The notes: generated by a model from the sequence alone, not told the origin. Positions 34,286 through 43,325 are shown, counted from the stretch's first letter. The stretch: 64,000 nt of DNA from Cytophagales bacterium CG12_big_fil_rev_8_21_14_0_65_40_12 (GCA_002786855.1 PCUU01000026.1:55698-119697); one strand, 5' to 3'. Translations and numbers: made by a program.

Positions 34286-34293
34286 CAAATCTA
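34286..34293 (-). promoter_or_regulatory. Putative -7 box for the orphan RNA
   Basis: TAGATTTG matches TAnnTTTG on the minus strand. The -33 region is a T-run (TTTT) 18-20 bp upstream, a weak match. Confidence 0.4.
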
Positions 34294-34346
34294 ATGACCA
34301 GTTCCACATAAAAAAACTATTTTAGCTAAATCTTAAAAATTAAGCT

Positions 34347-35093
34347 GTGATCCGAAAAATAGCACAGGTCCTTTTTACTTCATGGGCGGCCTTTTGGTTT
34401 GTGGCAATTATGATTGCGTTTTCACCTTTCACGGTAATTCCCAGATTAATCAGCCCAAAGCTCATGAAGTTCAGTTACTTCTTTGCTCGAGTTTGGGTTT
34501 TCATGTGGTCGTATATCTCCTTCATTCGATTTAAAACGCATGGTCGAAATCTCATTCAAAAAGGGCAACCCTATATTTTCACCATCAGTCATACTTCATT
34601 TTTGGATGCCCCTGCTATACCCATGGCAAGTCCAGTACCCTTAAAAGGTTTAGGAAAGAAGGAATTGGCCAAAATTCCAATCTTCGGATTTGTAGCGAGC
34701 ACCTTTGCGGTTTGGGTAGACCGAAGTAGTGAAGAAAGCCGTAAAAAAAGCGTTGAAAAATTAGTGGCCAACCTGAAAAACGGGGTTTCCATTATGGTGG
34801 CGCCAGAAGGAACCCGAAACGATTCAGCAGATCCGTTACTCCCCTTTTTCAACGGACCTTTTAGATTGGCCATTGAAACTGGCATGCCCATTATGCCATT
34901 GATTATTTATAACGCTAAAAGACTGATGCCGAAAGGGCAATTAGGATTGAAGCCCGGAACAATCTATAATTATTTTCTACCCGCCATTCCTACTGAAAAT
35001 TTAACCATGGATGACCTTCCTGCTTTGAAGGAACAAGTTTATGAAAAAATGAAATTGAAAATCATGCAGCTTGATCAACAGAATAAGCATTAA
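34347..35093 (+). CDS. plsC: 1-acyl-sn-glycerol-3-phosphate acyltransferase (PlsC family)
   Basis: 248 residues. N-terminal hydrophobic region, then the acyltransferase motifs SHTSFLDAP (HX4D) and VAPEGTRNDS (EGTR box). Makes phosphatidic acid in phospholipid synthesis. The start is GTG (GTG ATC CGA AAA), as no ATG occurs before the first hydrophobic helix. It is divergent from the arginine operon. Confidence 0.88.
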   Translation: MIRKIAQVLFTSWAAFWFVAIMIAFSPFTVIPRLISPKLMKFSYFFARVWVFMWSYISFIRFKTHGRNLIQKGQPYIFTISHTSFLDAPAIPMASPVPLKGLGKKELAKIPIFGFVASTFAVWVDRSSEESRKKSVEKLVANLKNGVSIMVAPEGTRNDSADPLLPFFNGPFRLAIETGMPIMPLIIYNAKRLMPKGQLGLKPGTIYNYFLPAIPTENLTMDDLPALKEQVYEKMKLKIMQLDQQNKH

Positions 35094-35142
35094 TTTGGCA
35101 TCCATTTTGGAATAGCCTGTATTCAACCAAACATTTAAGCTT

Positions 35143-36288
35143 ATGAAAACTTTTTTACACACTCTTATGGCGCTTATGGTGCTCACTATCATAGGCTGCG
35201 CAACTGGACAAAACGCATTAGACAAAGGCAATTATGAAACTGCCTTAGACCGCGCCATCAATCGGCTTCAGTCCAATCCAGATAATAAAAAATCTCAGGA
35301 AGTGCTCAAAGAAGGTTACCGCTTGGCGGCCAACTATCATATGGATTACATCCGCACCTTGCGTGTAAACAATGATCCAAATAAATGGGAAGCCACTTAT
35401 TATCAGTACAGACAATTGAATAGCTATTACTCACAAATTCAGCGTTGCCCTGCTTGTTTGAATTTGGTGAGACCTACTTCTTACATCACTGAAGAACAAG
35501 AAGCTGGTCAAAAAGCGGCCGAATATCAACTCAGCTTAGGAAATGAAGCCTTGTCTACCAATACCATTGAAGGTGGTAGAAGGGCGTTTAGGCATTTCCA
35601 TTTGGCTTTGAATTTCGATCGCAACTTGGTGAACATTGATAGTTTGTTGACCGATGCACGCAACATGGGCACGATCAAAGTGCTGGTAGAGAGGATTCCA
35701 ATTCATTCCAGAAGTCTTGAATTAACGAATGAGTATTTTGAAAATCGAATTTTGGAATATTTGGATGGTTTTAGCCAAGGCAGATTTGTTCAGTTTTTCA
35801 CTCGTGATGAAGCAGAACAAATTGATCTTCAGCCTGACCAAATTATATCTATGGTTTTCGATGACTTCGTTTTAGGTCAAACTACTATTGAATCGAAAAC
35901 CAAGATTGTAAGCCGAGACAGCGTTGTTGTGGGCCAGTTCAAAGACAAAGAGGGCGTTAGCCATAATGTTTACAATACTGTTAAAGCCGAATTGACCGTG
36001 AACCGTAAAACTTTATCTTCCCAGGGCGTGATGAATTTCGAGATTCGCGATGCTTACACTGGCAGGATTTTGACCAACAGAAAGTTACCAAGCCAAGATG
36101 TTTGGCTACATGAATGGGCTTCTTTTAATGGTGATGAACGGGCATTGAACAAAGATGAAATTGCCATGAGCAAAGGGAGAGAATTACCTCCTCCACCTCC
36201 ACAAACTTTGTTCATCGGCTTTGTAGACCGCATTTACGATCAAATTATTGGAAATATCCGCGATTATTATAGGAACTCGGATTTATAA
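35143..36288 (+). CDS. Lipoprotein of unknown function with a TPR-like N-terminus
   Basis: 381 residues. Lipobox LTIIGC (Cys19). Residues 25-70 read like a TPR helix pair (NALDKGNYETALDRAINRLQSNPDN). The remainder is mixed alpha/beta with a conserved-looking stretch VKAELTVNRKTLSSQGVMNFEIRDAYTGRIL. No enzyme motif is recognised. Probably outer-membrane anchored. Starts 49 bp after plsC on the same strand, and a terminator follows, so the two may form an operon. Confidence 0.75.
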   Translation: MKTFLHTLMALMVLTIIGCATGQNALDKGNYETALDRAINRLQSNPDNKKSQEVLKEGYRLAANYHMDYIRTLRVNNDPNKWEATYYQYRQLNSYYSQIQRCPACLNLVRPTSYITEEQEAGQKAAEYQLSLGNEALSTNTIEGGRRAFRHFHLALNFDRNLVNIDSLLTDARNMGTIKVLVERIPIHSRSLELTNEYFENRILEYLDGFSQGRFVQFFTRDEAEQIDLQPDQIISMVFDDFVLGQTTIESKTKIVSRDSVVVGQFKDKEGVSHNVYNTVKAELTVNRKTLSSQGVMNFEIRDAYTGRILTNRKLPSQDVWLHEWASFNGDERALNKDEIAMSKGRELPPPPPQTLFIGFVDRIYDQIIGNIRDYYRNSDL

Positions 36289-36293
36289 AAATT

Positions 36294-36322
36294 GGCCTTG
36301 GCTTTCAAGTCAGGGCCTTTTT
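36294..36322 (+). terminator. Terminator of the plsC-lipoprotein unit
   Basis: GGCCTTG pairs with CAGGGCC (one wobble), followed by TTTTTGTTTT. Confidence 0.7.
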
Positions 36323-36363
36323 GTTTTAATCCAAAAATGTGGGGAATTGCTTAACTTTAAATT

Positions 36364-36645
36364 ATGATTACCCTTGAACAAGAGAATATAATTAAAAGAA
36401 CCCTCGACAAACTCAGTCCAAAAATGGTTGGAGTCTTTGGTTCATATGCTCGAAATGAACAGACGGTAGACAGTGATCTTGACTTACTTGTGGATTTCGA
36501 TGAGCAAATTAATTTACTCGACATTGTTGGTATAGAACAAGAACTAACAGAAATTCTTGGAATCAAGGTTGATCTGGTCAGTTATAGGTCGATGAGTGTG
36601 CATCTAAAACCCTTTATGGAAAAAGACCTTATTAGAATTATCTAG
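36364..36645 (+). CDS. mntA: MNT-domain nucleotidyltransferase antitoxin (MntA-like), copy 2
   Basis: 93 residues. The GSx10DxD signature is GSYARNEQTVDSDLD, with the third acid in IKVDLVSY. Minimal nucleotidyltransferase, antitoxin of the HEPN protein encoded 2 bp downstream. It is a second module of the type seen at 7.0 kb, but the two antitoxins are clearly diverged, so this is not a recent duplication. Confidence 0.87.
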   Translation: MITLEQENIIKRTLDKLSPKMVGVFGSYARNEQTVDSDLDLLVDFDEQINLLDIVGIEQELTEILGIKVDLVSYRSMSVHLKPFMEKDLIRII

Positions 36646-36647
36646 TT

Positions 36648-36998
36648 ATGAAAAACCAAATAGTGTATCTCAAGCATATTGAAGAGTGCATTACAAAAAT
36701 TATTAGATATACTTCTGAACTGACCCAAAATGAGTTTCTAGAAAATAGTTTGATTCAAGATGCAGTAATTAGAAACTTTGAAATCATCGGGGAGGCCACA
36801 AAAAAGCTCAATAGTGCGTTCAGATCAAAATATCCTAAAGTAGAATGGAAGAAAATTGCTGGAATGCGCGACAAACTTATTCATGACTACATTGGAGTAG
36901 ACTTGGGGGCCTTATGGGCGGTAGTCGAACAAATTATTCCAGATTTGAACGAGCAAATCAAAAGGATTATAAGAATAGAAGAAAACGAAAATGAATGA
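36648..36998 (+). CDS. hepT: HEPN-domain RNase toxin (HepT-like), copy 2
   Basis: 116 residues, all-alpha. Contains [12 protein letters not shown] and the catalytic RX4HXY motif RDKLIHDY near residue 84-91. HEPN toxins cleave RNA and are inactivated by their MNT partner. Unlike copy 1 this frame is intact. Its end overlaps the VF530 gene by 8 bp. Confidence 0.87.
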   Translation: MKNQIVYLKHIEECITKIIRYTSELTQNEFLENSLIQDAVIRNFEIIGEATKKLNSAFRSKYPKVEWKKIAGMRDKLIHDYIGVDLGALWAVVEQIIPDLNEQIKRIIRIEENENE

Positions 36999-37221
36999 TA
37001 AAGCATCAGAACCACAACCAAACAACCCCCTGCACGGCATCAAATTGGCCGATATTGTGGAGTTTCTCGTGAAAAAATATGGTTGGGAAGAATTGGGGTC
37101 AAGAATTAATATCCGTTGTTTTACCACAGACCCTTCAGTAAAATCAAGCCTTACTTTTCTGCGCAAAACCCCTTGGGCAAGAGAAAAAGTCGAGCAACTG
37201 TATTTAAGAACTAAAAAGTAG
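36991..37221 (+). CDS. VF530-family DNA-binding protein (DUF2132)
   Basis: 76 residues. Family features [55 protein letters not shown] are present over nearly the full length. VF530 proteins are small and alpha-helical with a proposed DNA-binding role; the true function is unknown. It overlaps the HEPN toxin by 8 bp and so is probably translated from the same mRNA. Confidence 0.85.
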   Translation: MNDKASEPQPNNPLHGIKLADIVEFLVKKYGWEELGSRINIRCFTTDPSVKSSLTFLRKTPWAREKVEQLYLRTKK

Positions 37222-37242
37222 GGTTTAAAGAATCCCCTTTAA

Positions 37243-37280
37243 ATAAAAAACCAAATACCTCGCAGTACCTGGTTTTTTAT
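37243..37280. terminator. Bidirectional terminator between VF530 and the CBS-type enzyme
   Basis: AAAAAACCA pairs with TGGTTTTTT, with extra pairs inside; A- and T-tracts on each side serve both convergent genes. Confidence 0.75.
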
Positions 37281-37305
37281 TGCTCCAAAACTAGACCTAT
37301 AATTT

Positions 37306-38679
37306 CTAGTTATTCGTCATGGCATGAAGCAAATCATGTCTTGTAATAATGTGTACTTCGTTGGCTTTATCGCGAATCATTACTGCTGGATTGTCTTTGG
37401 TAATTACTGATGAAAGCACATCAAGCGTATTGTCGGGCGACACAAACTGAAAAGGCTTATCCATGATCTCGGAGACTGCCCTTTCTCTTACTGCTCCGTC
37501 ATCAATCATATGGGCCAGTAATTTTGAATCTACCAAGCTACCCACAAACTCGTTATTGTGCGTCACAGGCAATTGCGAAATCCCTTTTGCAGTCATTAAT
37601 TTAATAGCTTCACTTACGGTTGAATTTTGATCAATTGTAGTCAGTTTACCATTTCCATTATTTTTGAAAATATCAGCAGCAGTTTCGAAGGCCCTGTGCT
37701 CTACGAATCCACGGGCTCTCATCCATTCATCGTTGTATACCTTGCCCAAATATCTTGTACCATGGTCAGGTAGAATAATCACCATCACATCGTCTTCTTT
37801 CATGTTTTCTTTGGCCCATTCCAGCGCACCAGCCACTGCTGATCCGCAAGACCAACCACAAAATAACCCTTCTTCCCTAGAAAGTCTGCGGGTCATGATG
37901 GCGCCATCTTTATCGGTTACTTTTACAAAGTGATCGATCATGTCGAAGTTCACATTCTTAGGTAGAATGTCTTCACCGATTCCTTCAGTGAGGTAAGGGT
38001 AGATCTCCTTTTCATCGAAAATTCCAGTCTCCTTGTACTTTTTGAAAACTGAACCATAGGTGTCAATTCCTACCGAAACAACCTTTGGATTTTGTTCTTT
38101 TAGGTATTTAGCCGTTCCACACATCGAACCTCCAGTGCCAACTCCAGCTGCATAGTGTGTGATCTTACCTTCAGTATCTCTCCAAATTTCTGGGCCAGTA
38201 GTTTCGTAATGAGCCGCAGTATTCGACATATTATCATATTGATTCGGATAATAAGAATTAGGAATATCTGCATTCAATTTCTTAGCCACAGAATAGTAAG
38301 AGCGAGGATCGTCTGGCGATACGTTGGTTGGACAAACAATTACTTCGGCACCAACGGCACGTAAAATGTCCATCTTTTCTTGAGATTGCTTATCGGCCAA
38401 AGTAAAAATGCATTTGTAACCCTTGGCAATAGCGGCAAGCGCCAAACCCATTCCAGTATTACCAGAGGTTCCTTCGATAATTGTTCCTCCTGGCTTAATT
38501 AAGCCCGCCTTTTCAGCATCTTCGATCATCTTCACTGCCATTCTATCTTTCATAGAATTGCCTGGGTTAAAATATTCCACTTTGGCCAAAATAGTGCCTG
38601 GAATGCCCTTGGTTACAGAATTTAACTTTACTAAGGGCGTGTTGCCTATGGTTTCAATGATCGAATTGTAGTACTTCAT
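37306..38679 (-). CDS. Cystathionine beta-synthase-type PLP enzyme with CBS domains
   Basis: 457 residues. The PLP-binding lysine is Lys44 in NPGNSMKDRMA; EGTSGNTGMGLA (about 68-79) binds substrate and GTGGSMCGTAKYL the cofactor phosphate. Two C-terminal CBS domains (about 335-457) may bind a nucleotide or SAM. Organisation matches cystathionine beta-synthase, but cysteine synthase activity cannot be excluded. Converts serine (or O-acetylserine) with homocysteine or sulfide. Confidence 0.88.
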   Translation of the reverse strand: MKYYNSIIETIGNTPLVKLNSVTKGIPGTILAKVEYFNPGNSMKDRMAVKMIEDAEKAGLIKPGGTIIEGTSGNTGMGLALAAIAKGYKCIFTLADKQSQEKMDILRAVGAEVIVCPTNVSPDDPRSYYSVAKKLNADIPNSYYPNQYDNMSNTAAHYETTGPEIWRDTEGKITHYAAGVGTGGSMCGTAKYLKEQNPKVVSVGIDTYGSVFKKYKETGIFDEKEIYPYLTEGIGEDILPKNVNFDMIDHFVKVTDKDGAIMTRRLSREEGLFCGWSCGSAVAGALEWAKENMKEDDVMVIILPDHGTRYLGKVYNDEWMRARGFVEHRAFETAADIFKNNGNGKLTTIDQNSTVSEAIKLMTAKGISQLPVTHNNEFVGSLVDSKLLAHMIDDGAVRERAVSEIMDKPFQFVSPDNTLDVLSSVITKDNPAVMIRDKANEVHIITRHDLLHAMTNN

Positions 38680-38696
38680 TTTTTAAAAAGTTTAGG

Positions 38697-38704
38697 CAAA
38701 ATTA
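38697..38704 (-). promoter_or_regulatory. Putative -7 box for the CBS-type gene
   Basis: TAATTTTG on the minus strand, 17 bp before the start; an ATTG lies 22 bp further upstream. Confidence 0.45.
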
Positions 38705-38840
38705 ATACTTCTATTTAGCAATACCGCAATCGATTGTTAATGCTTTATTAAACTTGTTGGTGATCGGACCATTTGGTTGGAACAACCTCGGTCATTGAGT
38801 CCAGAGGGCAGGGATTCTTCCCTACCTAGGTTGAACAGGA

Positions 38841-38871
38841 ATTGTAGAACAGTAGGCTTTCCATATCTTTG
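38841..38871 (+). promoter_or_regulatory. Promoter of the pseudouridine synthase gene
   Basis: ATTG (38841-38844), 19-bp spacer, TATCTTTG (38864-38871): a good match to the Bacteroidota promoter. It overlaps the longest ORF start (38869), which argues for the second ATG at 38893. Confidence 0.6.
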
Positions 38872-38892
38872 GATTCACATTTTCGATTTGCC

Positions 38893-39600
38893 ATGTCTGA
38901 AGGTCAGCCCAACTCAAAAAAGCCATCTAAAAAACATAAACCCCCTGGGCTCAAAATCCTTCATGAGGATCGGGATATTATTGTGGTGGACAAATCTGAA
39001 GGCCTTTTGACGATAAGCAACGATAAAATCAAAGACAAAACCGCCCATTATTTTCTCAATAATTATGTGCAAAAAGGAAATCCAAAATCCCGCGAGCGCA
39101 TTTTCATTGTCCATAGGCTGGATAGAGATACTTCAGGCGTTTTGGTTTTCGCAAGAAACGAGAATGCAAAGGCCTATTTGCAAGAAGAATGGGGGCAATT
39201 TAAGAAGAAGTACTATGCCGTAGTGCTTGGGAAACCACCAGAAACCGAAGGTGAAATCACTTCCTACTTGATGGAAAATGCTATGCACAGGATGTACTCC
39301 GTCCAAGACCCAAATAAGGGAAAGTTTGCCAAAACAGGTTACAAAGTACTTAAGACCACTGGTCGGTTCAGTTTATTGGAAATTGAATTGTTTACTGGTC
39401 GGAAAAACCAAATCCGTGTCCATATGGCCGATATTGGCTGCCCAATTGTAGGCGACAAAATGTATGGCAAAGACCCAAAAGCCAAAGGGCGTTTAGCGCT
39501 TCATGCCGCCACCTTGACGATTCTTCACCCCTATTCTAAAAAGGAAATGACTTTTGAAACGGGTTTCCCTAACGCATTCAAAACACTGGTAGATTTTTAG
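38893..39600 (+). CDS. RluA-family pseudouridine synthase
   Basis: 235 residues from the chosen start (MSEGQPNSKK). No S4 domain. Catalytic motif HRLDRDTSGVLVFARN with the nucleophilic Asp, then GRKNQIRVHMADIGCPIVGDKMYG. Isomerises uridine in rRNA or tRNA; the target is not predictable. The promoter box at 38864-38871 supports this start rather than the one eight codons earlier. Confidence 0.9.
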   Translation: MSEGQPNSKKPSKKHKPPGLKILHEDRDIIVVDKSEGLLTISNDKIKDKTAHYFLNNYVQKGNPKSRERIFIVHRLDRDTSGVLVFARNENAKAYLQEEWGQFKKKYYAVVLGKPPETEGEITSYLMENAMHRMYSVQDPNKGKFAKTGYKVLKTTGRFSLLEIELFTGRKNQIRVHMADIGCPIVGDKMYGKDPKAKGRLALHAATLTILHPYSKKEMTFETGFPNAFKTLVDF

Positions 39601-39672
39601 ACAATCGTCTTGATCTCTTTAAATACGCTGGCTAAATAACTGAAAATCAGCAAAGCAGCTGCAATTACTTTC

Positions 39673-39725
39673 CTGTCGCAGGTTCTCCGAACCTGTGACC
39701 ATTTATTAAATAGGGACTCCGTCCC
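39673..39725 (+). repeat. REP-like double hairpin, left end of the RAYT unit
   Basis: Hairpin A (AGGTTC-TCC-GAACCT, within a 27-bp block 39673-39699) and hairpin B (GGGAC-TCC-GTCCC, 39713-39725). The 27-bp block is repeated perfectly, inverted, at 40346-40372. Confidence 0.9.
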
Positions 39726-39727
39726 AA

Positions 39728-40276
39728 TTAAACCAATTCAATGTTTACCAAACCCACTTCTCCAGCATATGCTCCTGCGCTTGAATAAACATAGTCTTCA
39801 GGACTAAAACATATACCCGCTCGCACTGGATTCATGTGGATATAATTGAGTCGTTCTTCAAACATGTTATTTCTATCTAGCGGAATAGGATGGTTTTCAT
39901 GTCTCCAAATCTTCATGTGAGTGTTGGAACTACTCATTTCTCCCTGGCTTTCAACAATCCAAAGCAGCCAATTCTTTCTACTTTCATGCTGATCTTGCTT
40001 CAAGGTCTCATAAATTACTTTGGCAGAATACCTCTTGAAATCTCTTATTACCGATGAGAGATTCTCGTTATTTCGAGTCCGAACGATCAAGTGAATGTGA
40101 TTTGACATGATTACATAAGCATGCACTATCAATCCTTTATTCTTGATACAAAAATTAAGGTTTTCAATAAGAATATCTCTGTAGCGCTGTCGATTGAAAA
40201 TGTCAATCCACTCTACGGATGTCATGGTAACGAAGTGTGGAATATCATTTTCAGAAAACCTGTAGGCGGTGCTCAT
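39728..40276 (-). CDS. REP-associated tyrosine transposase (RAYT, Y1_Tnp)
   Basis: 182 residues. HUH motif in AYVIMSNHIHLIV, and the probable catalytic tyrosine in EERLNYIHMNPVRAG, as in TnpA_REP/IS200-type single-strand transposases. RAYTs are usually single-copy domesticated relatives that process REP hairpins. Here the gene lies between inverted double-hairpin repeats, its stop 2 bp from the left one. Both motifs are intact. MSTAYRFSENDIPH is preferred as start over the track start six codons upstream. Confidence 0.88.
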   Translation of the reverse strand: MSTAYRFSENDIPHFVTMTSVEWIDIFNRQRYRDILIENLNFCIKNKGLIVHAYVIMSNHIHLIVRTRNNENLSSVIRDFKRYSAKVIYETLKQDQHESRKNWLLWIVESQGEMSSSNTHMKIWRHENHPIPLDRNNMFEERLNYIHMNPVRAGICFSPEDYVYSSAGAYAGEVGLVNIELV

Positions 40277-40318
40277 TATTGAATATATCAACAAAGATTT
40301 TAAAACGTAATAGCTAAG

Positions 40319-40372
40319 CGGACAGAGTCCTTGAGATCATAGCAAGTCACAGGTTCGGAGAACCTGCGACAG
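40319..40372 (-). repeat. REP-like double hairpin, right end of the RAYT unit
   Basis: Inverted counterpart of 39673-39725: hairpin B (GGAC-AGA-GTCC, 40320-40330), then the 27-bp block with hairpin A (40346-40372), identical to the reverse complement of the left block. Confidence 0.9.
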
Positions 40373-40403
40373 TTGCCAAGTTCAGGGTAACTGCTTCACA
40401 ATA

Positions 40404-41771
40404 TTAATACTGGTTGTCTAGCGCAAATATCGGTTTGCGGTTCATCCATTTACCGCGAGTAAAATCTGGAATTTGTACAGGTTCACTGCCTTGGGCAATG
40501 GACTGTTCCGAAAGGCAAGTAATGGCCATCATCGTAGCGCCATCATACACATCAATTGGCATTGGTGTTTCTCTTTTAAGCGCTTCAACAAAAGCGTGTA
40601 AAACAAAAAAGTCCATACCACCATGACCAGCACCAGAAGCATCATTGCCGTATTTCACCCAAAGCGGATGATCGTATTGCTTCATATGTTCGGCATCGTT
40701 TTGCCAAGTATGTGGCTTGCTTTCACCTTCAATATAAAGAGAATCATTTATGTCCATCCAAAGCCCTTTAGTACCTTGAAATCTAAAACCTAAGGAGTAC
40801 GGTCTTGGTAAATTCGTATCGTGGTTAAGGGTGATGGTTTCTCCATTCACGGTTTTGATTAGGGTGGTTACCACATCGCCAAGTTTAAAATCAACTTTAG
40901 CATTTGGATGGTTTGGCCCTCCTTTTGGGTGATTTACCACATACTCATGCAAGCCCCTAGATTTGGAAGACATCGAAGTAAGGTACACCAAACGGTTACC
41001 TCTGTTGATGTCCGTAGCCGTCATTACTGGCCCTAGTCCATGAGTAGGATAAAGCTCAGCATTGCGATGCACCGAATGGTTCGTCCTCCATTTGGATTCG
41101 CTGTAGCCCTTCTCACCAAACTCAACCCCATCGCCATATGCGGAAAGACCGTCATTTAGTTTTACAGCCCTAAGGTCATGTTGATAACCACCTTCTAAAT
41201 GCACCATTTCCCCGAACATTCCTTTTCTGACAATATTCAAAACGGCCATCACATCTCTGCGGTAACACACATTCTCCATAAACATAAAAGGAACGCCTGT
41301 TCTTTCTTGGGCATCTACCAAATCCCAACACTCCTGAATATCGGTAGCTCCAGAAACTTCCATGGCCACTGCCTTGCCAGCTTCCATGGCCGCAACTCCC
41401 ATTGGAGTATGCCATAACCATGGCGTGGCAATGTACACAGCGTCCACATCTTCGCGGTTCAATAGTTCTTTGAAGGCATAGTCACCATCGGAATACAGCG
41501 CAGGCTTCTTTTGACCTGCTTTAGTTACCATCGCTTCGGCCTTGGCCAAAACAGCCTTATCTATATCGCACAATGCGGTTACTTGAATGTCAGATCTATT
41601 TAAAGCTACAGAAAGCTGGCTACGGCCTCTTTCTCCAGTACCAATAAAGGCCAATCGAATGGTAGTTTTCTTCTCTGAAGAGAAAAGCATGGCAGGCGAT
41701 AAAAATGGTAAAGCAGCGCCAAAAGTGGCTGTATTCTTAATGAAGCTTCTTCGCGAATTGTATATGGTCAT
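40404..41771 (-). CDS. Gfo/Idh/MocA oxidoreductase-fold protein, GH109-like glycosidase
   Basis: 455 residues. Begins with a Tat-type signal (SRRSFIKNTATFGAALPFL), so it is exported folded with its cofactor. Rossmann motif IGTGERGRSQL binds NAD. The stretch ENVCYRRDVMAVLNIVRKGMFGE, GGYQHDLRAVK, WRTNHSVHRNAELYPTHGLGPV and DINRGNRL is characteristic of GH109, NAD-dependent alpha-N-acetylgalactosaminidases. The track start 25 codons earlier would hide the Tat signal. Substrate is inferred from the family only. Confidence 0.82.
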   Translation of the reverse strand: MTIYNSRRSFIKNTATFGAALPFLSPAMLFSSEKKTTIRLAFIGTGERGRSQLSVALNRSDIQVTALCDIDKAVLAKAEAMVTKAGQKKPALYSDGDYAFKELLNREDVDAVYIATPWLWHTPMGVAAMEAGKAVAMEVSGATDIQECWDLVDAQERTGVPFMFMENVCYRRDVMAVLNIVRKGMFGEMVHLEGGYQHDLRAVKLNDGLSAYGDGVEFGEKGYSESKWRTNHSVHRNAELYPTHGLGPVMTATDINRGNRLVYLTSMSSKSRGLHEYVVNHPKGGPNHPNAKVDFKLGDVVTTLIKTVNGETITLNHDTNLPRPYSLGFRFQGTKGLWMDINDSLYIEGESKPHTWQNDAEHMKQYDHPLWVKYGNDASGAGHGGMDFFVLHAFVEALKRETPMPIDVYDGATMMAITCLSEQSIAQGSEPVQIPDFTRGKWMNRKPIFALDNQY

Positions 41772-41960
41772 GTCGGTTTGATTTGTTGCGCATGAAGTTA
41801 AAAATTTTTCTTGATCGGCAAGAATTGCTAAGATTTTCATTCCCAAACAGTTGCCTTTCTTGCCATGTTAAGTTTACATTAATAATGGTCTTAAAGCTTG
41901 TTTCAGTTAATATTTTACTAACTTAAATCAAACGTTCTACTCATTACTTACCGATCTGAT

Positions 41961-43313
41961 ATGGCTAAAGCTAAAGTGCTAAGTGACAAGAAAATTTTCG
42001 TGCTAGACACCTCTGTGATACTTTTTGAGCACATCTCCATCATGAATTTCGAAGAGCATGATATTGGAATCCCAATCACCGTTTTAGAGGAATTAGACAC
42101 TTTCAAAAAAGGGAATGATACCAAGAATTTTGAAGCGCGTGAGTTCACTCGCCTCATTGATAAATTAGCCCAAGACCGATCGCTGCAAGACTGGATTCCT
42201 TTGAACGGAAAAACCCGAGGAAGCTTTAAGGTGGTAATGGAATCGGGCACTGCCAAAGGCGAAATAGATGCCAACGAGATTTTTGGTGAAGTCAAAAACG
42301 ATCACCGCATTTTGAATGCTGCCTTGCGCATGCGCGATGAAAATCCGGGAAGAAGTGTGATTCTCGTGAGCAAAGACATTAATCTTCGATTGAAGGCCAA
42401 ATCCGTAGGCCTGGCAGCTGAAGATTACGAAACTGGCAAAATCAAAAATGTGCAGTCCCTCAGAAAGGGAATGATCGAAATTGAAAAGGTAGATACCGAA
42501 TTGATCAATCATCTTTACGAAGATGGCACGATTAGCCCTAAAGAGGTTTTAAAGAGGAAAAAGGCGAACCCAAACCAATATTTCATTTTAAAAAGTGAAA
42601 AAAATTCGGTCTTGGCTTATTACAACTCGGTTGAAGATGCAATTGAAAAAGTAGACAAACGCCCTGTTTCTGGTATCAAACCACGGAATGCCGAACAAAC
42701 CTTCGCGATTCACGCCATCATGAATCCTGAAGTAAAGTTGGTGACTATCCAAGGCGTGGCGGGCACAGGAAAGACACTATTGACTTTGGCAGGTGCATTG
42801 GAGCAACGCAGAGAATTCAAGCAAATCTACTTGGCGCGCCCAATTGTTCCTTTGAGCAATAAGGACATTGGCTACTTACCGGGAGATATCAAATCAAAAT
42901 TGAACCCTTATATGGAGCCACTTTGGGACAACCTAAAGTTTATCCAAAACCAATACAACGAAGCTGACAAGGAGTTTAAGGCCATAACCGAGATGGTGAA
43001 CAAAGAAAAGCTGATGATTACGCCTTTGGCTTATATCCGTGGTAGAAGCTTATCGAACATCTTCTTTATTGTGGATGAAGCCCAAAACCTAACGCCCCAC
43101 GAAATCAAAACGATCATTACGAGGGCTGGAGAAAACACCAAAATCGTATTCACTGGTGATATCTATCAGATTGATACACCCTACCTCGATTCGCAATCGA
43201 ATGGACTTTCTTACTTGATTGATCGCGTAAAAGATCATCCATTGTACGCGCATATTACCCTAGAAAAAGGGGAGAGATCTGAGTTGGCCAATTTGGCGAA
43301 TGAGATGTTGTAG
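41961..43313 (+). CDS. PIN-PhoH fusion protein (YlaK-like)
   Basis: 450 residues. N-terminal PIN nuclease domain (about 8-160; IFVLDTSVILFE with the first acid, LVSKDINLRLKAK) and C-terminal PhoH ATPase (about 235-445; Walker A GVAGTGKTLLTLAGA, Walker B FFIVDEAQNLTPHE, sensor FTGDIYQID). PIN-PhoH proteins act as RNA helicase/nucleases. Constitution and length are typical. Confidence 0.92.
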   Translation: MAKAKVLSDKKIFVLDTSVILFEHISIMNFEEHDIGIPITVLEELDTFKKGNDTKNFEAREFTRLIDKLAQDRSLQDWIPLNGKTRGSFKVVMESGTAKGEIDANEIFGEVKNDHRILNAALRMRDENPGRSVILVSKDINLRLKAKSVGLAAEDYETGKIKNVQSLRKGMIEIEKVDTELINHLYEDGTISPKEVLKRKKANPNQYFILKSEKNSVLAYYNSVEDAIEKVDKRPVSGIKPRNAEQTFAIHAIMNPEVKLVTIQGVAGTGKTLLTLAGALEQRREFKQIYLARPIVPLSNKDIGYLPGDIKSKLNPYMEPLWDNLKFIQNQYNEADKEFKAITEMVNKEKLMITPLAYIRGRSLSNIFFIVDEAQNLTPHEIKTIITRAGENTKIVFTGDIYQIDTPYLDSQSNGLSYLIDRVKDHPLYAHITLEKGERSELANLANEML

Positions 43314-43325
43314 TCTTTAATATTA

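Noticed and set aside
33839-34346. tRNA gene in the plsC-arg gap
   Set aside because: Hairpins are present, but no cloverleaf, T-loop GTTCRANNC in context or 3' acceptor stem could be built.
38777-39010. 77-codon plus-strand ORF
   Set aside because: Overlaps the promoter and start of the pseudouridine synthase in another frame.
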